From NCBI GenBank assembly GCA_023053685.1, contig JALIGW010000016.1, positions 803,501-867,500 of the forward strand: a stretch of 64,000 bases of DNA. Reading direction: 5' to 3'. The position numbers and the translations under genes are program-made. The notes beneath the pieces are model-generated. The model was not told the origin of the DNA. It saw only the letters and a list, made by a program, of their open reading frames with translations, and made no database searches. Positions 48,301 through 62,800 of this stretch are shown in pieces (position 1 is the first letter of the stretch; each line of letters starts with the position of its first letter). Source of the stretch: Diadophis punctatus similis (lineage: Eukaryota > Chordata > Lepidosauria > Squamata > Dipsadidae).

Positions 48301-50139
48301 CACGCGAATTGAGCTTTGCTCATGAGCACAAGCCCCCTTCACTTACGCACCCTTAGCTTGTGCGAATGGAGCTTCACATGCAAATGCCCACTGTTCACCC
48401 GAGTGGAACTTCGCGTGTGAGCCCAAGTGTGAAAAGCTCCATTTGCGCGAATGGAGGGCACACCCTCTCCTCGCACCAATGGAGTTGTGGATGCACGCAT
48501 GAGCCTATCATGTTAAGCTAAGCAACCATCTCACAAGAATTTTGCTGCACATTATAGAGCAGGGGTCTCCAACCTTGGCAACTTTAAGACTTGTGGACTT
48601 CAACTCCCAGAGTTCCTCAGCCAGCTTTGCTGGCTGAGGAACTCTGAGAGTTGAAGTCCACAAGTCTTAATGTTGCCAAGGTTGGAGACCCCTGTTATAG
48701 AGGACTGGCCGAGATGATCCTTGAAACCCCTATCATATCCATAACTTTATGACAGGAGGTGGAAATGCTGCAAGGTTGACAACCACTCATCTTTTAGTAC
48801 ATGAGTGTTTATGAAGGGTGGTGATCATGATAAAACCATTTTATGAGTGCAGCCATCAAACTTCAGATATACCCCTCATCAAATGGTTGTTTAACCCAAA
48901 ACATTCAAAAATTGCAATTACAACCAAGTTGCTTAGAGCAGTGACAAATAACAGGTGGACCAGTAAGCAGCATACTTTGTTCCATGGAACAGCAGATGAA
49001 CCTATTTCAGCAAGCAACTAGGAGTTTTCTAGTCTTCTTCATATCTGAATTCAGAAGTATCAATGTATTTCTTAGAACCTTACTGTACAAAGTGAAACAG
49101 GGTAGTGAATGTAAAAGTACAAGACAGGGGTTGTGAGATCTGTCCATCATTCTGTTCTGGCCAATATAGTTACCAACGCTTGCTTTTAAAAAGAACTTTG
49201 GGTTTTTTTAAATCATATTAACTTTGGCCAACAAAATAAAAAAGTATGTGGTGGATCAAAATAAGAATTTACCTTCTCTGTGTCTAATTGTGGACATTTA
49301 AGTAAGTCTTGCTCAGTTCCACATTTCACCACATCCATGATTCTTCAAAATAACAAAGCTGATTACACTTTAGAGATGGAAAACAAAACTGGGCAACATT
49401 ACCTTGCCTGTAATGTGTATTATTTTAAAACAAAATGGAGCAAGTAAAAATTTAAGCCATACTTTAGGTACAAACACCAGGACAGAGCAGTAGGTGGCAG
49501 CAACTGATCAGAAGACAGGAAGCTCAGATGACCTGGTACTTTCCCCTCCTTTGCTAAAAAAATTGCCATCTGAATTACATTGGCACTGTAGTTCAACCCC
49601 TCTGAATCCCAGGTGGAAACAGATGCTGTAAATGGTACCAAATAAAACCAGGAGAAAGAAAGTAGGTCTGTTCAATTTCTGTCACCTTCTAGAAAGTGGT
49701 TAACACTTACTATCTAATTGTGAAATCCAGAATAAATATTTTTCCCCTTCAGGAATCCAGGGGTAAGCCCATCCAAAATTCTATCACTTTTGTAAAATTC
49801 ATATTTAACTATTTGAAACAATCAAAAGGAATAATGTTAAAATGATGACGCCTATGCAGAAGTTAGGAAGTCACATTCTGGAGATAACATGGTGAAAAAG
49901 ACAGGCTCCAGGCAGGCAAAGGAGTGAGAGATGATTGTATACTCTCCACTTAATTATTCAATCTAAACACTGAAAATATATTAAAGGAATTTGAAAGAAA
50001 ACACGTGTTTTTAAAATTAGAGGAAGACACATCAACAAAGTGTGTTATGGTGATGATATTACTCAGGGAGCTAAAAAAGCAAGGATCTGAAAGCTCTAGT
50101 AATAAAAGTCAAAGACCACAATGAAAAAAATGGGACTAC

Positions 50140-50204
<65 letters not shown>

Positions 50205-53200
50205 TTTGTCAAACATGTACAGGATAGTAGTTGTTTGTATAAACATAACATAAGTAAAAAGTACCGATAATAGAGGACAATAGGACAGTAGGACAGGGAT
50301 GGTAAACACAGTGGTGCGCTTATGCACGCCCCTTACAGACCTCTTAGAAATGGGGAGAGGTCTCCTACTCTAAGGTTAAAGTTTTGGGGGTTTGGGGAGG
50401 AAACCACAGAGTCAGGTAGTGTATTCCAGGCATTGATCACTCTGTTGCTGAAGTCGTATTTTCTGCAGTCGAGTTTGGAGCGGTTTACATTAGGTTTGAA
50501 TCTATTATGTGCTCGTGCATTGTTAAAACTGAAACTGAAGTAATCATTGACAGGACGGACTTTTTGATATATGATTTTATGAACTACATTTAGATCAGAT
50601 AGGAGGCGGCGTAGTTGTAAATTGTCTAATCCCAATATTTCAAGTCTGGTGGAATAAGGTATTTTATTGCGAGCAGAGGAGTAGAGGACTCTTCTAGTAA
50701 AATATTTCTGGACTCTCTCGATTGTATTAATGTCTGATATGCAGTGCATATCATTACAATTACAATTACAAAGATCAGATAATAATGAGCCTTGTAATTG
50801 ACAATGAAAAGACGTAACTGATAAATATCATAGCTTCTTCCTTTTAGGATCAACAATAAACAGTAAAGGAAAGTAATCAATAAATATACCAGTATCTAGC
50901 ACTTGACAGAGCAGCCATGAAGGTCTTAGAAAACATATTCAGATGTTCTAATGTGTGTATGTTTAACAAAGATGAGAACAGTGCAAGCAATTATTTTCCC
51001 TGCAACACTGGGTGAAAGTGAAAATTGGACTTTTAAGAAGTAGGATAGAAAAAGCATTGATGCTTTTGAACTTTAGTCATAGAGAAGACTCCTGAGAAAA
51101 CCATTACAGGCAAGAAAACAAACAAAGGGATCCAGAATTCACACTTGAGGTATGACTAACTAGGCTCAAACTGCCCTACTCAAGACACGTTATGCAAAGA
51201 CCTAGCTCTCAGGAGAAGGCTGTAAGGCTGGGAAAGGTGGAAGAAAAGAGAAGACAGCCAGGAACAACCTGGATAGGCTTAACAATGGTAATGGAGGTGC
51301 CTCGGAAGAGCTCAAGGGCCAAGTTAGGGACAGATTATCTTACAAAAATCTATCTATATGTCCACACTGATTTGATGGTACAAAATTAATCATTGCAATT
51401 AGAAAAGGGAGATTCATTCTCCCTATAAAGGAGACAAAATGGCAGACATTATGGAAACTAAGTGGATTTACTTCTAGTTCAAGGCAAGAGCCTCAGTGAA
51501 AGATTACACTTGGCTGGAATTTTACCTTGGTTAGATCACTATACATGTGTCATATTTATTCTTCTAAATGCTGGAGAAGATGTTTACAAAAGGAGTTTTT
51601 CATTTATGGTAGTCATGAGAAAATGATACTCTTCCACTTAAAATCTTCAGCACCTTTATTATCTTCAAATATCTTTATTACTAAGAATGAATGCACTGCA
51701 CTTATTTGATTGGAAGTAAAAAAAATGAAAGAACCTATTGTTTACTTAAGTATAACAGCTAAAATAATAATAGGTGAACAACAGAAAACCTTACACAAGC
51801 TAACAAATGAGATATGAGTCATTAAGGCTTCTTCGAGTGCCATGCTAGAGAAGATTACAGATAAAGTCAAAAAACTGAAAAGAACCAAAATGTTGCCCAT
51901 TTGGGCAGATTCCAGGCATTATCTTAAAACATCTATTTATCAGTAAGGCTTTTTATGTATGGCAAAGGTGAAGAGTTTTATTGTTTATTTTTCTCTACTT
52001 GAAATTTTTTGCAAAAACTTTTTTCCTCAATGCATTATGGAATTGTTATTCATTACTTATATTTTTTATCAACTAGTCTTGCGACCATACTTGGAGAAGG
52101 AGGCTCTACTCACGGTCACTCACGCCCTTGTCACCTCTCGACTGGACTACTGCAATGCGCTCTACATGGGGCTGTCCCTGAAGAGTATTCGGAGACTTCA
52201 ACTGGTGCAAAATGCAGCTGCGCATGCTGTGGTGGGTGTTTCAAGGTACACCCACATAACACCTATACTCCGCCAGCTGCATTGGCTGCCCATTGGTCTC
52301 CGGGTACAATTCAAGGTGCTGATCATCATCTTTAAAGCCCTACATGGCTTAGGACCAGGCTATCTCCGGGACCGCATTCTGCCGCATTCCTCCCTCCGAC
52401 TGGTCAGGTCCCACAGAGTGGGTCTCCTCCAGGTCCCTTCAGCCAAACAGTGCCGACTGGCGGGGCCTAGGGGGAGGGCCTTCTCTGTAGGGGCCCCTGC
52501 TCTCTGGAACCAACTTCCCCCAGAGATCCGAATTATCCCCACCTTGCTGGCCTTCTGGAAAGCCATAAGACATGGCTCTTCCTGCAGGCGGGGGTGAGTT
52601 GAGACTATTTATATCTGATGTCTCCCCCATGTATGTATGATGTGTGTATATATATTTTTAACTGTTTTTAAGTTCTCTTTTCATGATTTGTTTGGAGGTT
52701 TTTATAAAATGTTGTACGCCGCCCTGAGTCCTGAGGGAGTAGGGCGGCATAGAAAAACTGCCAAATAAATAAATAAATAAATTAAAAATATAAGGATTCC
52801 GTGAAATTGTCAGACCTTCAAGGTAGTCCAGACCAGAAAAACAAAAACAAAAATACTATCCATAATATTACCTCTATAATAAGATTATGATAATATAATT
52901 TTGGAAGTCTGAAAGCAGTTTTCCCTTCCTCCACCTTTATGTTTCACAGACACTTTCTCCACCACCATTCCCAAGTCCAAAAGACTTTGGACTTTGGATA
53001 TCTCTTATCAAACCATTATTTAGGCTGCAGTTCTTCCTCTTATCTCTCAAGGTTGTTCTTGCAATCCATTAAATCAATATACAGTTTGGGGTATCTAAAC
53101 ATGTGCATGAAATTGGAGAATCCTCATTTTAGGTCACTAATTTCTACACTGATTCAACTTGGACATACCAGTAATTCAGAGAACTAGTGACTGGTTCTAA

Positions 53201-56200
53201 ATTTAGCTGCAGCAAAATTTGTTACTTCAAAGTCAAGCAAACCAGGGTCAAAAAATATAACTCATAGATTATATTGAATTACATAAAAACACATCCGGTA
53301 ACACATTATTTCTTACCTGTAACCTGTGCTATTTCTCCCCACTACCAAGTGCTTTGGCTGACTGCCACATACATAAATGTTGAAGTCGTTCTCTGGCACC
53401 AAGTCCACATCATGGAAAATAAAACAATCCCAGTTCTCTTCTTTCAGTGCCTCCAGGTATCCCACATTTAGAAGTTTTGCTCTGTTAAACTTGGCATTGC
53501 CAGCCTACAAACAATAAACAAAAATCAGCTTATTCTATCCACATCAAGCACTCTCACAGTGTCCTTCAAAAGTCAAGTCAATCAACACCCTTCATGGGTA
53601 TAAAACCAAGACCTCTATTTCTCCTGGCTACCTCAAACAAGACCCAGGGCAGCTGGACCTATTTCTATTTGACTCTTCCTCTCAAGTCTGCTAGAACATC
53701 TCCTTCCGTCTGAGGTTGCAATGATTTAGTCAGATTGATCCTGACCCTATTGGTCTTTTGTAAGGCCTTGAAGACATCACCAGGCATGAGGGTTGAAACA
53801 TGTAGCATAGTCCATGGGATGGCTATGTAAATGGGGGTTTGTGGTTTTAGACTGGTGACCAATTATGTATTTATTATTGTGTTTATTTCTTGGTTTTCAA
53901 CTGCAGTTAGCTGCTGAGAAACCATCATGAAGAGAGGGTGACCATATAAATTGAATGAATAACCAATTCAAATTATAAACCTGTTGGATAAGGTTGTAGT
54001 GATTGATACAATCCCAATTCTAAGGGGTCAGAATGTTTATCCACAGCCAAAATCCAAGGGGCAAGCAGACCCAGGTCAAATAAGGCTAAGGTTCTAAGAA
54101 GTCTGTATAGGTATGTGCTAGATATGAGATAGAAAAGATTAAACAGTAAAGCAGTCAAGGCATTTCTCAAATACAGAAAGCTCTCAGCCCGAGAACTTCT
54201 CCTGTACCAGCGATTTCTCAATATAACCATATATTTCTCTGCTTCCATTTTTTATGACTCCCTGCTGGAGTTGGCAGTCCTCCCATAATCTGGGGACCTG
54301 GGATTCAAGTTCCCAGTATTAATCAACTGGGCTAAGATCAGTAAAATTTGAGGGCAGCCATTTTATGCCTGGCTCTCTTGACATAACAAGAGAATTGAAT
54401 CTGTCTGTTTTCTTTTCCTCTTCCCTCCTTCTTTTTTCCTTTTGTGCCATGTCTCTTGGCTTGCAATCTATTATTTCAGATTATGAAACAATTTGTATAC
54501 CGTACTTGGAAGAAAAACACAATATATAACAGATTATTATGCACATTTCCATCCTCTTAATTCAGGGAGAGGAGTATAAAAGTCTTGGATCAAATGCGCA
54601 CATAAACTTTAACAGCTTGTCTAATCCAATACCCACAGATGTGTTCAATTCTCCCAGAATTCCCACCAACAAGGCCAATAGCCATATGGTAGCACATATG
54701 GAGAGCCCCCACAGTGGGAAGGTTGAACTACACTCCTAGGACTTAACTGGTGGCCCAGTTAATCTGTCAATTAAATATTTTGCCAAAATTATCAACTGAT
54801 ATCCTGTGTCATATTGAACATTTCAATTTAAGTCTCCAGATCATTACATGATACTAGCAATTCCAAGATTACCTAATGCTATAAATATACTTTACCTAGA
54901 CCAGTGATGGCGAACATTTTTTGGCTCGGGTGCCAAAAGGGTGTGCGCGAGTGCGATAGCGCGTGCATGCGTGCCCACACCCATAATGCAATGCCCTCTC
55001 CACACACGAGCACAACCCCCGCACTGCCCCCTGTGCATGTGCACAACCCTCCGCACTGCCCCCCCCCGCGCATGCGCACAGGCCTCACTGAAGCCTCTGG
55101 ACTTCCGGTAGGCCCATTGGGCCGTTTTTCGCCGTCCCCAGGGTTCAGGAGGCTTTCCTGAAGCCTGAGGAGAGCGAAAACGGCCAAAAAGAAGGCAGAA
55201 AATCAGCTAACCAGCGCACACATACACACTGGAGCTGACATAGGGCAATGCCTCGCGTGCCCTCAGATATGGCTCTGCGTGCCACCTGTGGCACCCGTGC
55301 CATAGGTTCGCCATCACTGACCTAGACGTTATATTCTCATCCCAGGATCATCAAGCATAGAAATTGTAGTATCGCATAATTATTTAATATTTGTAAAATA
55401 TGCATTTATGACCAATATTACAATTTCAATTCCAAATTAATGTTTAAGAATAAACTTTAAATCTCTTTCCTGAATGGTCCTACTTATCCAGAAATTAATT
55501 CCACCATGCTCAAGTGGAAACTACTCATTAATGTTTAGAACCGCAGCTTCAATCTTCCAATTTAAGTTTTAAAAATAGACCGTGTTAGTTTTCCTTTACC
55601 TTACAATTCAGTTGTAGATGAACGTTTAAAAAATACACGAACTGATACTATATTGTCACCCTACTCTTAGTTTTCTGTAACTATTATTTTCAAATGGAAT
55701 TTTACCTTATATTTTTAAGGTAAACTCCATTCTCAACTTAAATGCCTACAGCTCTGGCAAGCACCCAAACATTCTTATGAATGCAGAAACTCAGAAGAGA
55801 TTCAGAGTCCTTCTGTAGAGCCAACAGCAACTAAACAGGAAATGAAGAAAGATGAAAAGTCTCCTCAAACTTTTTTCATAGGTAATTGATTTTATAAAAT
55901 CAAAGTATGGCATATTAATGCCATATTGTCCGTTGCTTTTGCTTTTTTTTTTTTTAAAAAAAGAAACCCTGTTTCCATTTTCAGCTTCCTGGATGGAGCA
56001 TCATGATCCACAGATGATATTGCAATCCGGACATGATTACAAGAAATGACATATTCCGAAATTGAATTTAAACGAGAGATATATTTATTGGGAATTATTA
56101 GAGGACAATGGACCAAAGAAAATCAATATTTGATAATACACATTCTAACTGCTGCTAGAATAATCTTCGTCCAAACATGGGAAGATGAAAATTCCCCAAC

Positions 56201-56399
56201 GGAGAACATGATAATTAAAAAAAAAATGATGGATTGCGCAGAAATGACAAAACTGACGCTAGAATTACAAAACCGTGAAGAGAAAGAATTTTACGCAGTG
56301 TGGGAAAATTTTTACAATTGGCTAAAAATTAGAAAGAACAAAAAAAAATTCTAAATGATTGCAAATGTAAATACTACATAAAATGACAATATGACGGAA

Positions 56400-56490
<91 letters not shown>

Positions 56491-56756
56491 CTTTGAACCG
56501 ATGTCACAGGAATGAAAAACGTGAATATGTATATATGTTTTTTAATGTTTTAAAAATTTAATAAAAGCTATAATTAAAAAAAATATTGCAATCCCGGGCG
56601 GGGGGGGGGATCTGCAAATGTTAATGCAGAGAGTTGTTTTCCCTAGTCACAAAAGCAGCGATGGGAACATGAGAGCAGTCCCCAAAGGAAAGTTTCAGAC
56701 ACAATTTTGAACTTAATTGCTGCCTTAGGCCAGTTTTTCCCAACCTGTCATAGAGT

Positions 56757-56807
<51 letters not shown>

Positions 56808-59800
56808 TTTCTACGCTCTTATAGGCCACCCAATCCTGTAGGACTCAGGGCGGCGTACAACATGGATAAGAAACGTACAGTAAAAAACAATTATAACAAT
56901 TTAAAAATTAAAACAGTGTTAAAACATTATTAAAAACACCATTCATGGGGGAATCTGATCTTCTTATTCACCCCGCCTGCCGGAAGAGCCATGTTTTTAC
57001 GGCTTTGCAGAAGGCCAGTAGAGTGGGGATAGTCCGGATCTCTGGTGGGAGTTGGTTCCAGAGGGACGGGGCTCCCACAGAGAAGGTCCTCCCCCGCGGC
57101 CCCGCCAACCGACATTGTTTGGCCGATGGGACCCGGAGGAGGCCCTCTCTGTGGGACCTAACTGGTCGTAGGGAGGTATGTGGTAGGATGCGGTCCCAAA
57201 GGTAACCTGGCCCTGAGCCATGTAGGGCTTTAAAGGTCAAAACCAACACCTTAAATTGCAACCGGAGACTAATAGGCAACCAATGCAGCTGGCGGAGAAT
57301 AGGTGTTATGTGGGTGTTACGTGGGTGTATCTCGGTACACCCACCATGGCTCGCACAGCTGCATTCTGCACCAATTGCAGTCTCCGGATGCTCTTTAAGG
57401 GTAGCCCCATGTAGAGCGCGTTACAGTAGTTTTGGCAACAGTCCTACCATCCTGTCCATGAATAGCAATAGCACTTAGACTTATATACCGCTTCACAGTG
57501 CTTTTACAGCACTCTCTAAGCGGTTTACAGAGCCAGCATATTGCCCCCAACAATCTGGGTCCTCATTTTACCAACCTCAGAAGGATGGAAGGCTGAGTCA
57601 ACCTTCCATCACTAGCCAATGATGGTAGTGCTAGTTGGAAAGCTTCAGGTGGCCTTAGAAAAAACACCTAGCAAGCAAAGACTATTCCTAACCTTACTTG
57701 GGACTGTTCCTATTTCTTATTCATATTAACCAGGTGTCTTTCTACTTAACTACAGGACCTTCTTCATTTATCATTGATGATAAAGTTATAACACTTGATG
57801 TATCTTTCTATGAGGTAAGATCCTGGCAGATCCAAAACAAGAATTGTCTTCCCTTGAACCAATTTTCTCTTCTCCAAAATGACTTGATGGACACCATGCT
57901 TCATAGCACCTCTTAAGGCAACCATGTCCTTTGCTTCAAATTTTCCAGCTGAATGGCTTCATAGAGAATAAACCCAGAGCATCAATGTTTGATTGCCAGA
58001 GTCTGTTTTGTGTCAAGTTATAACCGATGTAGGTGCTAATTCTGGTATTCTAAGAACTATTAAATGCACTGGTGCATTGCTTGATCATTTCCATTTAGCT
58101 TCTCTTCCAATAAAAATGACTGAACAAACAAAACTCAGTGGATGCTTTCTTTCTGTGTTATATTTTTATGCCATCCAATGTGAAAAGTTGTTCTTGTAAG
58201 TTTAGGGGGCAAGTCATGATACCCAATTTATTTGTCTCTTGCTGCATGGTAAGAAAGGGTTTGTTTTTAGCAAGCCACATATGGTGGTGAGAAATCAGAT
58301 GTTCTAACTCTGGATTTTACTTTAGCATTTTTGAAATTGAACTGACAGCTCTTTATTAATACGAGATAAGAGTCCTCCAACAGCAAAACATTGGCCATAA
58401 ATACCTTAATGAATAAATGTACACTTTTATTGCTTCTTGGGCTGTAATGCTTTTGCTTTCATAGAATTAAAGACTGAGAACTTTAAGAAGAAAAAAGTCT
58501 GTGTCTTTAAAAAAAAAAGGTGAGTGCAAGAAGTGATAGCTATAGCAAAAAAAGGGACACACCAAACCATGAACAGGATGCTAACGGGCAATGAAGACAA
58601 TCTACATTTAGGACTTGCAACTTAGAAAACAATAATACTCTACCAATGGTGCATAAACTTAATTTGCCACCTACTCTGTTTAATGTGTTCAATCTGCTTT
58701 AAGATCTTGCAGCAAAAGACAAAATAAACTTAATACGGACACATGCAAAGACATATCAGGATTGGTAACACCCTAGGTTGGTTTTGTAAATGGACCTATA
58801 GAAATAATATTTGACTTCCCTGAATCAATATATTACCAGTTAACTGAAAAAAAATGAGAGTCAAAACAGTAGTGGGTTCTAAAACCCTTTAATACCTGTT
58901 CGCATGCGCAGAAGTGTCCCAAGCAGGTGGGCAGAGCCTCCTGCCACCGGCGCTACCGGTTCTTAGAACCAGGCCGAACCAGGAGCAACCCACCGCTGAG
59001 TCAAAATCAATAAGCAAAGGGCACCAAAAAATATCTCTGGGCATTAGTAGCATTCATTTCTTGGTTGAACAAACAGGGTCAGACCTAGTTAGTACTGGAT
59101 GGGAGACCACCAGAAAAGAATCTCAGGTTAGTCTGGAAAGTCAAATAATAAAAAATCAAATTACATTTTAAAAATCCATCACCAAAGAATGCAAACCATT
59201 TCCATATTGTTGCCAAACAAACTGCCTGGACATGTCCAATGAAGTCACCAGAAGTTACTTGGTTTGAGGGAGGCTTTTGCTTGTCTCACTCTATATGGAC
59301 TCACCTGGTGGATGACATAAAGGCCATAATCCAGCTGCTGTCTCTGCAAGAATGGATGAAGATTCTCCAACAGGTACAGCAGATGCTTCTCTCGATTGCG
59401 GTGTGGAATCAATATAGCCACCCGTTGCTGAGCTGTGCAATCTTTTGGCCTATGGCGCCCTTTGGCTACCGAAGGATTCTCTTTTTGCAGTTCTTCCAGA
59501 GTGAGAGATGCTCTGAAAATGAGCTTGCTGGGGCCTCCTATAGGAAAAGGCAAGCCTGATGTTCACAACTCTCACTACACCAGTGCTTCTCAAATAGTGA
59601 GGTGCGCCCCCCTGGGGGGGCGCGGAGCGATGCCGGGGGGGTGCGTGACCCCGGGGAAAGAAAGACTTCTGCTGCTTCTACTTTTGGCTGCACACAAGGA
59701 AAGCAGCAGAAGTCTTTCTTTCTCTCCCCCAAACTCCACCTCTGAGGCTTCCAAACCCCAGGCAGGGCACTTTGAGTGCGCTTTACGCTCTATGGTGACG

Positions 59801-62800
59801 ATCATTGGAGGCCTCCCCTTCCCCCTGCTTCTCTCCGCTCCAATCTCCCCGCAGTCCCCCCACCTGAGCGCTGACTAACCGGAGTGCCCGCTGGCATGCC
59901 TGGGGAGCCTGAGAGGCGGAGTTTGAGAGAGCTTGGCCTGCAGGGGGACAGCTGGGGCCTCCGTAGACAGCGGAAGCGAGGGCAGCAGTGACCAAACCCA
60001 AGCTGACAGCCAAATGTCTAGCCAGGTGGAGCAACAGAAGCAGCTGGCGACCAAACTTCTCGGGCTGGGGGGGAGAGTGCACGTAAGATACAGCGCCAGG
60101 ACAAGCAAGAAATCTTTCTCCCCTTTCGCTCCAAGAGGCTGCCAAGGCGCGATGAGTCTCACGAAGACTCATTTCTGGCGGAGTTTGGAAGAGAGAAAGA
60201 TTTCTTGCGTGCAGCGTAAGAGTTGGGGGCGCACGAAATGTTTACTTCTACCAAGGGGGGGGGATAACAGAAAATAATTGAGAAGCACTGCACTACAGTA
60301 AGATTTCAGAGCCCCTGGAAGTGACTGGGGATGATAAAACCACAGACTATAAGGGGTGGGGAAGGGGTGGAGATCTTCTAGTCTGATACTTTGCCCAATA
60401 TTACTATCTGACAAATGACTGTCCAACCTCTATTTAAACTCCTCCTGTGAAGGAAAGGTCGTTTGTCACACTGTTGATCAACTCCTATGGTTAAAGAATT
60501 CAGTTTTTGAAATTCAGCTCCATTACAGTAAATGCCACATAAACAATTGGCACTGCTGGTAAGCTACCCACAATTTTTCTGGGGACAGAATGGGGTAGGC
60601 AATGATTGGCTTTACATTTTTGCTAGAATTTGACTTCTTTGGAGCACATGTTGAGCAAATCATAGCACCCTGGCTAATGGGTAGTGCTAAAAATATAAAA
60701 CATGGTTTGCAAACCATAATTGCTGAACTTACTGTAACACATGTCATTGCCTAGGTTGATAAACCTCAATGTTCTTCATGCAATACATTGCCCAATGCAG
60801 TCTTTTAAGAGTGAATGCCCTGCAATGGCTAAGGTAGCCAGCTTAGCTCAGGAAGATGAGGTTTCATCTTCTCATTTAACCATAAAGCACATTGACTTTG
60901 AACCATTTCCATTCAGTGAACTCACAGGGTTGTTTTTGAGAGGATAAATTAGGAAAGACTTATGCACAGGGTTTTAGGGTCTTTGAATAAAGGTGAGCTA
61001 TACATGGAAACTAACCACAGGCTCCCCAATCAAGCAGAAGATGGACCAGGTAGGTTTTTGCTCAGATACAGAGTGTGTGTCAATTAAAACTCCAGCTGGC
61101 CAACAATGTTCTGGCAACAGTAACGCATATGATGATCTTCATTTTGCTCGGTTGCTGCAACACAGTTTATGCGGGTCAAGCAGCAAAAAAATATAGCGGC
61201 CAGACTACTGGAAGGACGAACCACACATGAAACGTGCAGGGTAACAGGCTAATGGGCTTTCTCTGTGGTACTGCCACAGACTTTGGTAAAGGATTCCTGC
61301 AGGGGTGCATTTGGCCCTGTTCCTTCTTGCATTTCACTAGCTGTTTAAATCTGGATTTTCCAACGGCTAAGGGTGTCATTCACATGCATTCTTATGATTG
61401 AACTGTACTGTTTTTATTGCTGCTGTATTTATGTCAATATGCTTTGTGGTTCATTGTCCTGAATCTTTCAGGATTGAGGAAGGCTACAAGCATTGTTAAA
61501 TAAATAAATCAATCGCTACAATATGATGTCCCACCTCTATGTTCTTGGGGCTTTTGCTTCTTAATTCCTACTATTATACTTGAAATGGGGCACAAATTTA
61601 ATTCCACACTAGCATTCTATCATTCAAATCCAAAAGAAAAAACCGCAAAAGCAACAGAATATGTGAAGTTTACCATTTTTCATTAAAGCTAAATTAGAAT
61701 GGTAGTTGCTTTCTGATGGGTGAATCCCATCAATGGATCTTATTCTTTGTAATGTATTATGTGGGATGTCCATTTGGGAGCGAATAAATTCAAAGAAATG
61801 TTTTTTTAAAAAAATATATTTAGATCATGGAGAAAATGTTGGAATTTCCTGACATTTTATCGGAAGTAACACAAATATTAAAAAGTCTTAACATTGCCTT
61901 GGGTCATGTTAATTATGAAATTTAAGATCCAACAATAGCAGCTTTATGACCCAAGTGTTTAAATAATCCTTAAAAACAGACCTGGGTGTTTTACAATCCA
62001 TGAGCCAGACCTGGCCCATCGGCAGAACCGGTCTAACCAGTGGTGTTGGTGGCTTTGGAGACCTGGCATCAGCGACTTGGCCGGGGGGGGGGGTATCAGT
62101 GTGGCAGCATGGATGGCAGTGTTGGATGGGAAGGTGGCAGGGGGGTAGTTGTGGCCCTCCACAACACTTGCAGCTTTTCATGTGACCCCCTTTAAAAAAT
62201 TAATTGCCCACCTCAGCTTAGAGAGACTTTCTATCAGACACAGTAATGTATTACCAACAGACAGAAGATGACTAACCCAGGGGTAGGCAAAGTTGGCTCT
62301 TCTATGACTCGTGGACTTCAACTCCCAGAATTCCTAAGCTAGCATGATTGGCTCAGAAATTCTGGGAGTTGAAGTCCATGAATTATAGAAGAGCCAACTT
62401 TGCCTACCCCTGTCCTAGTAGAAGCATTCTTGGTATAGGCATAGGCCAGGGGTAAGCAAAGTTGGCTCTTCTATGACTCATGGACTTCAACTCCCAGAAT
62501 TCCTGAGCTAGCATGATTGGCTCAGAAATTCTGGGAGTTGAAGTCCATGAATCATAGAAGAGCCAACTTTGCCTACCCCTGTCCTAGTAGAAGCATTCTT
62601 GGTATAGGCATAGGCCAGGGGTAGGCAAAGTTGGCTCTTCTATGACTCATGGACTTCAACTCCCAGAATTCCTGAGCTAGCATGATTGGCTCAGAAAGTC
62701 TGGGAGTTGAAGTCCATGAGTCATAGAAGAGCCAACTTTGCCTACCCCGGACTAACCTGTTCAAAAGAACATTTCGGGATTTAGCATTTTCATCATAAAG

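Noticed and set aside
59435..60277. Open frames of up to 147 codons on both strands
   Set aside because: They run across B4GALT4 exon 2 in antisense and the non-coding GC-rich hAT-like element, with no transposase or other family motif.
62278..62749. A CRISPR-like or minisatellite array
   Set aside because: The 169-bp unit is a palindromic MITE plus a fixed identical spacer, with a transposition duplication outside. The spacers do not vary and the host is a vertebrate.
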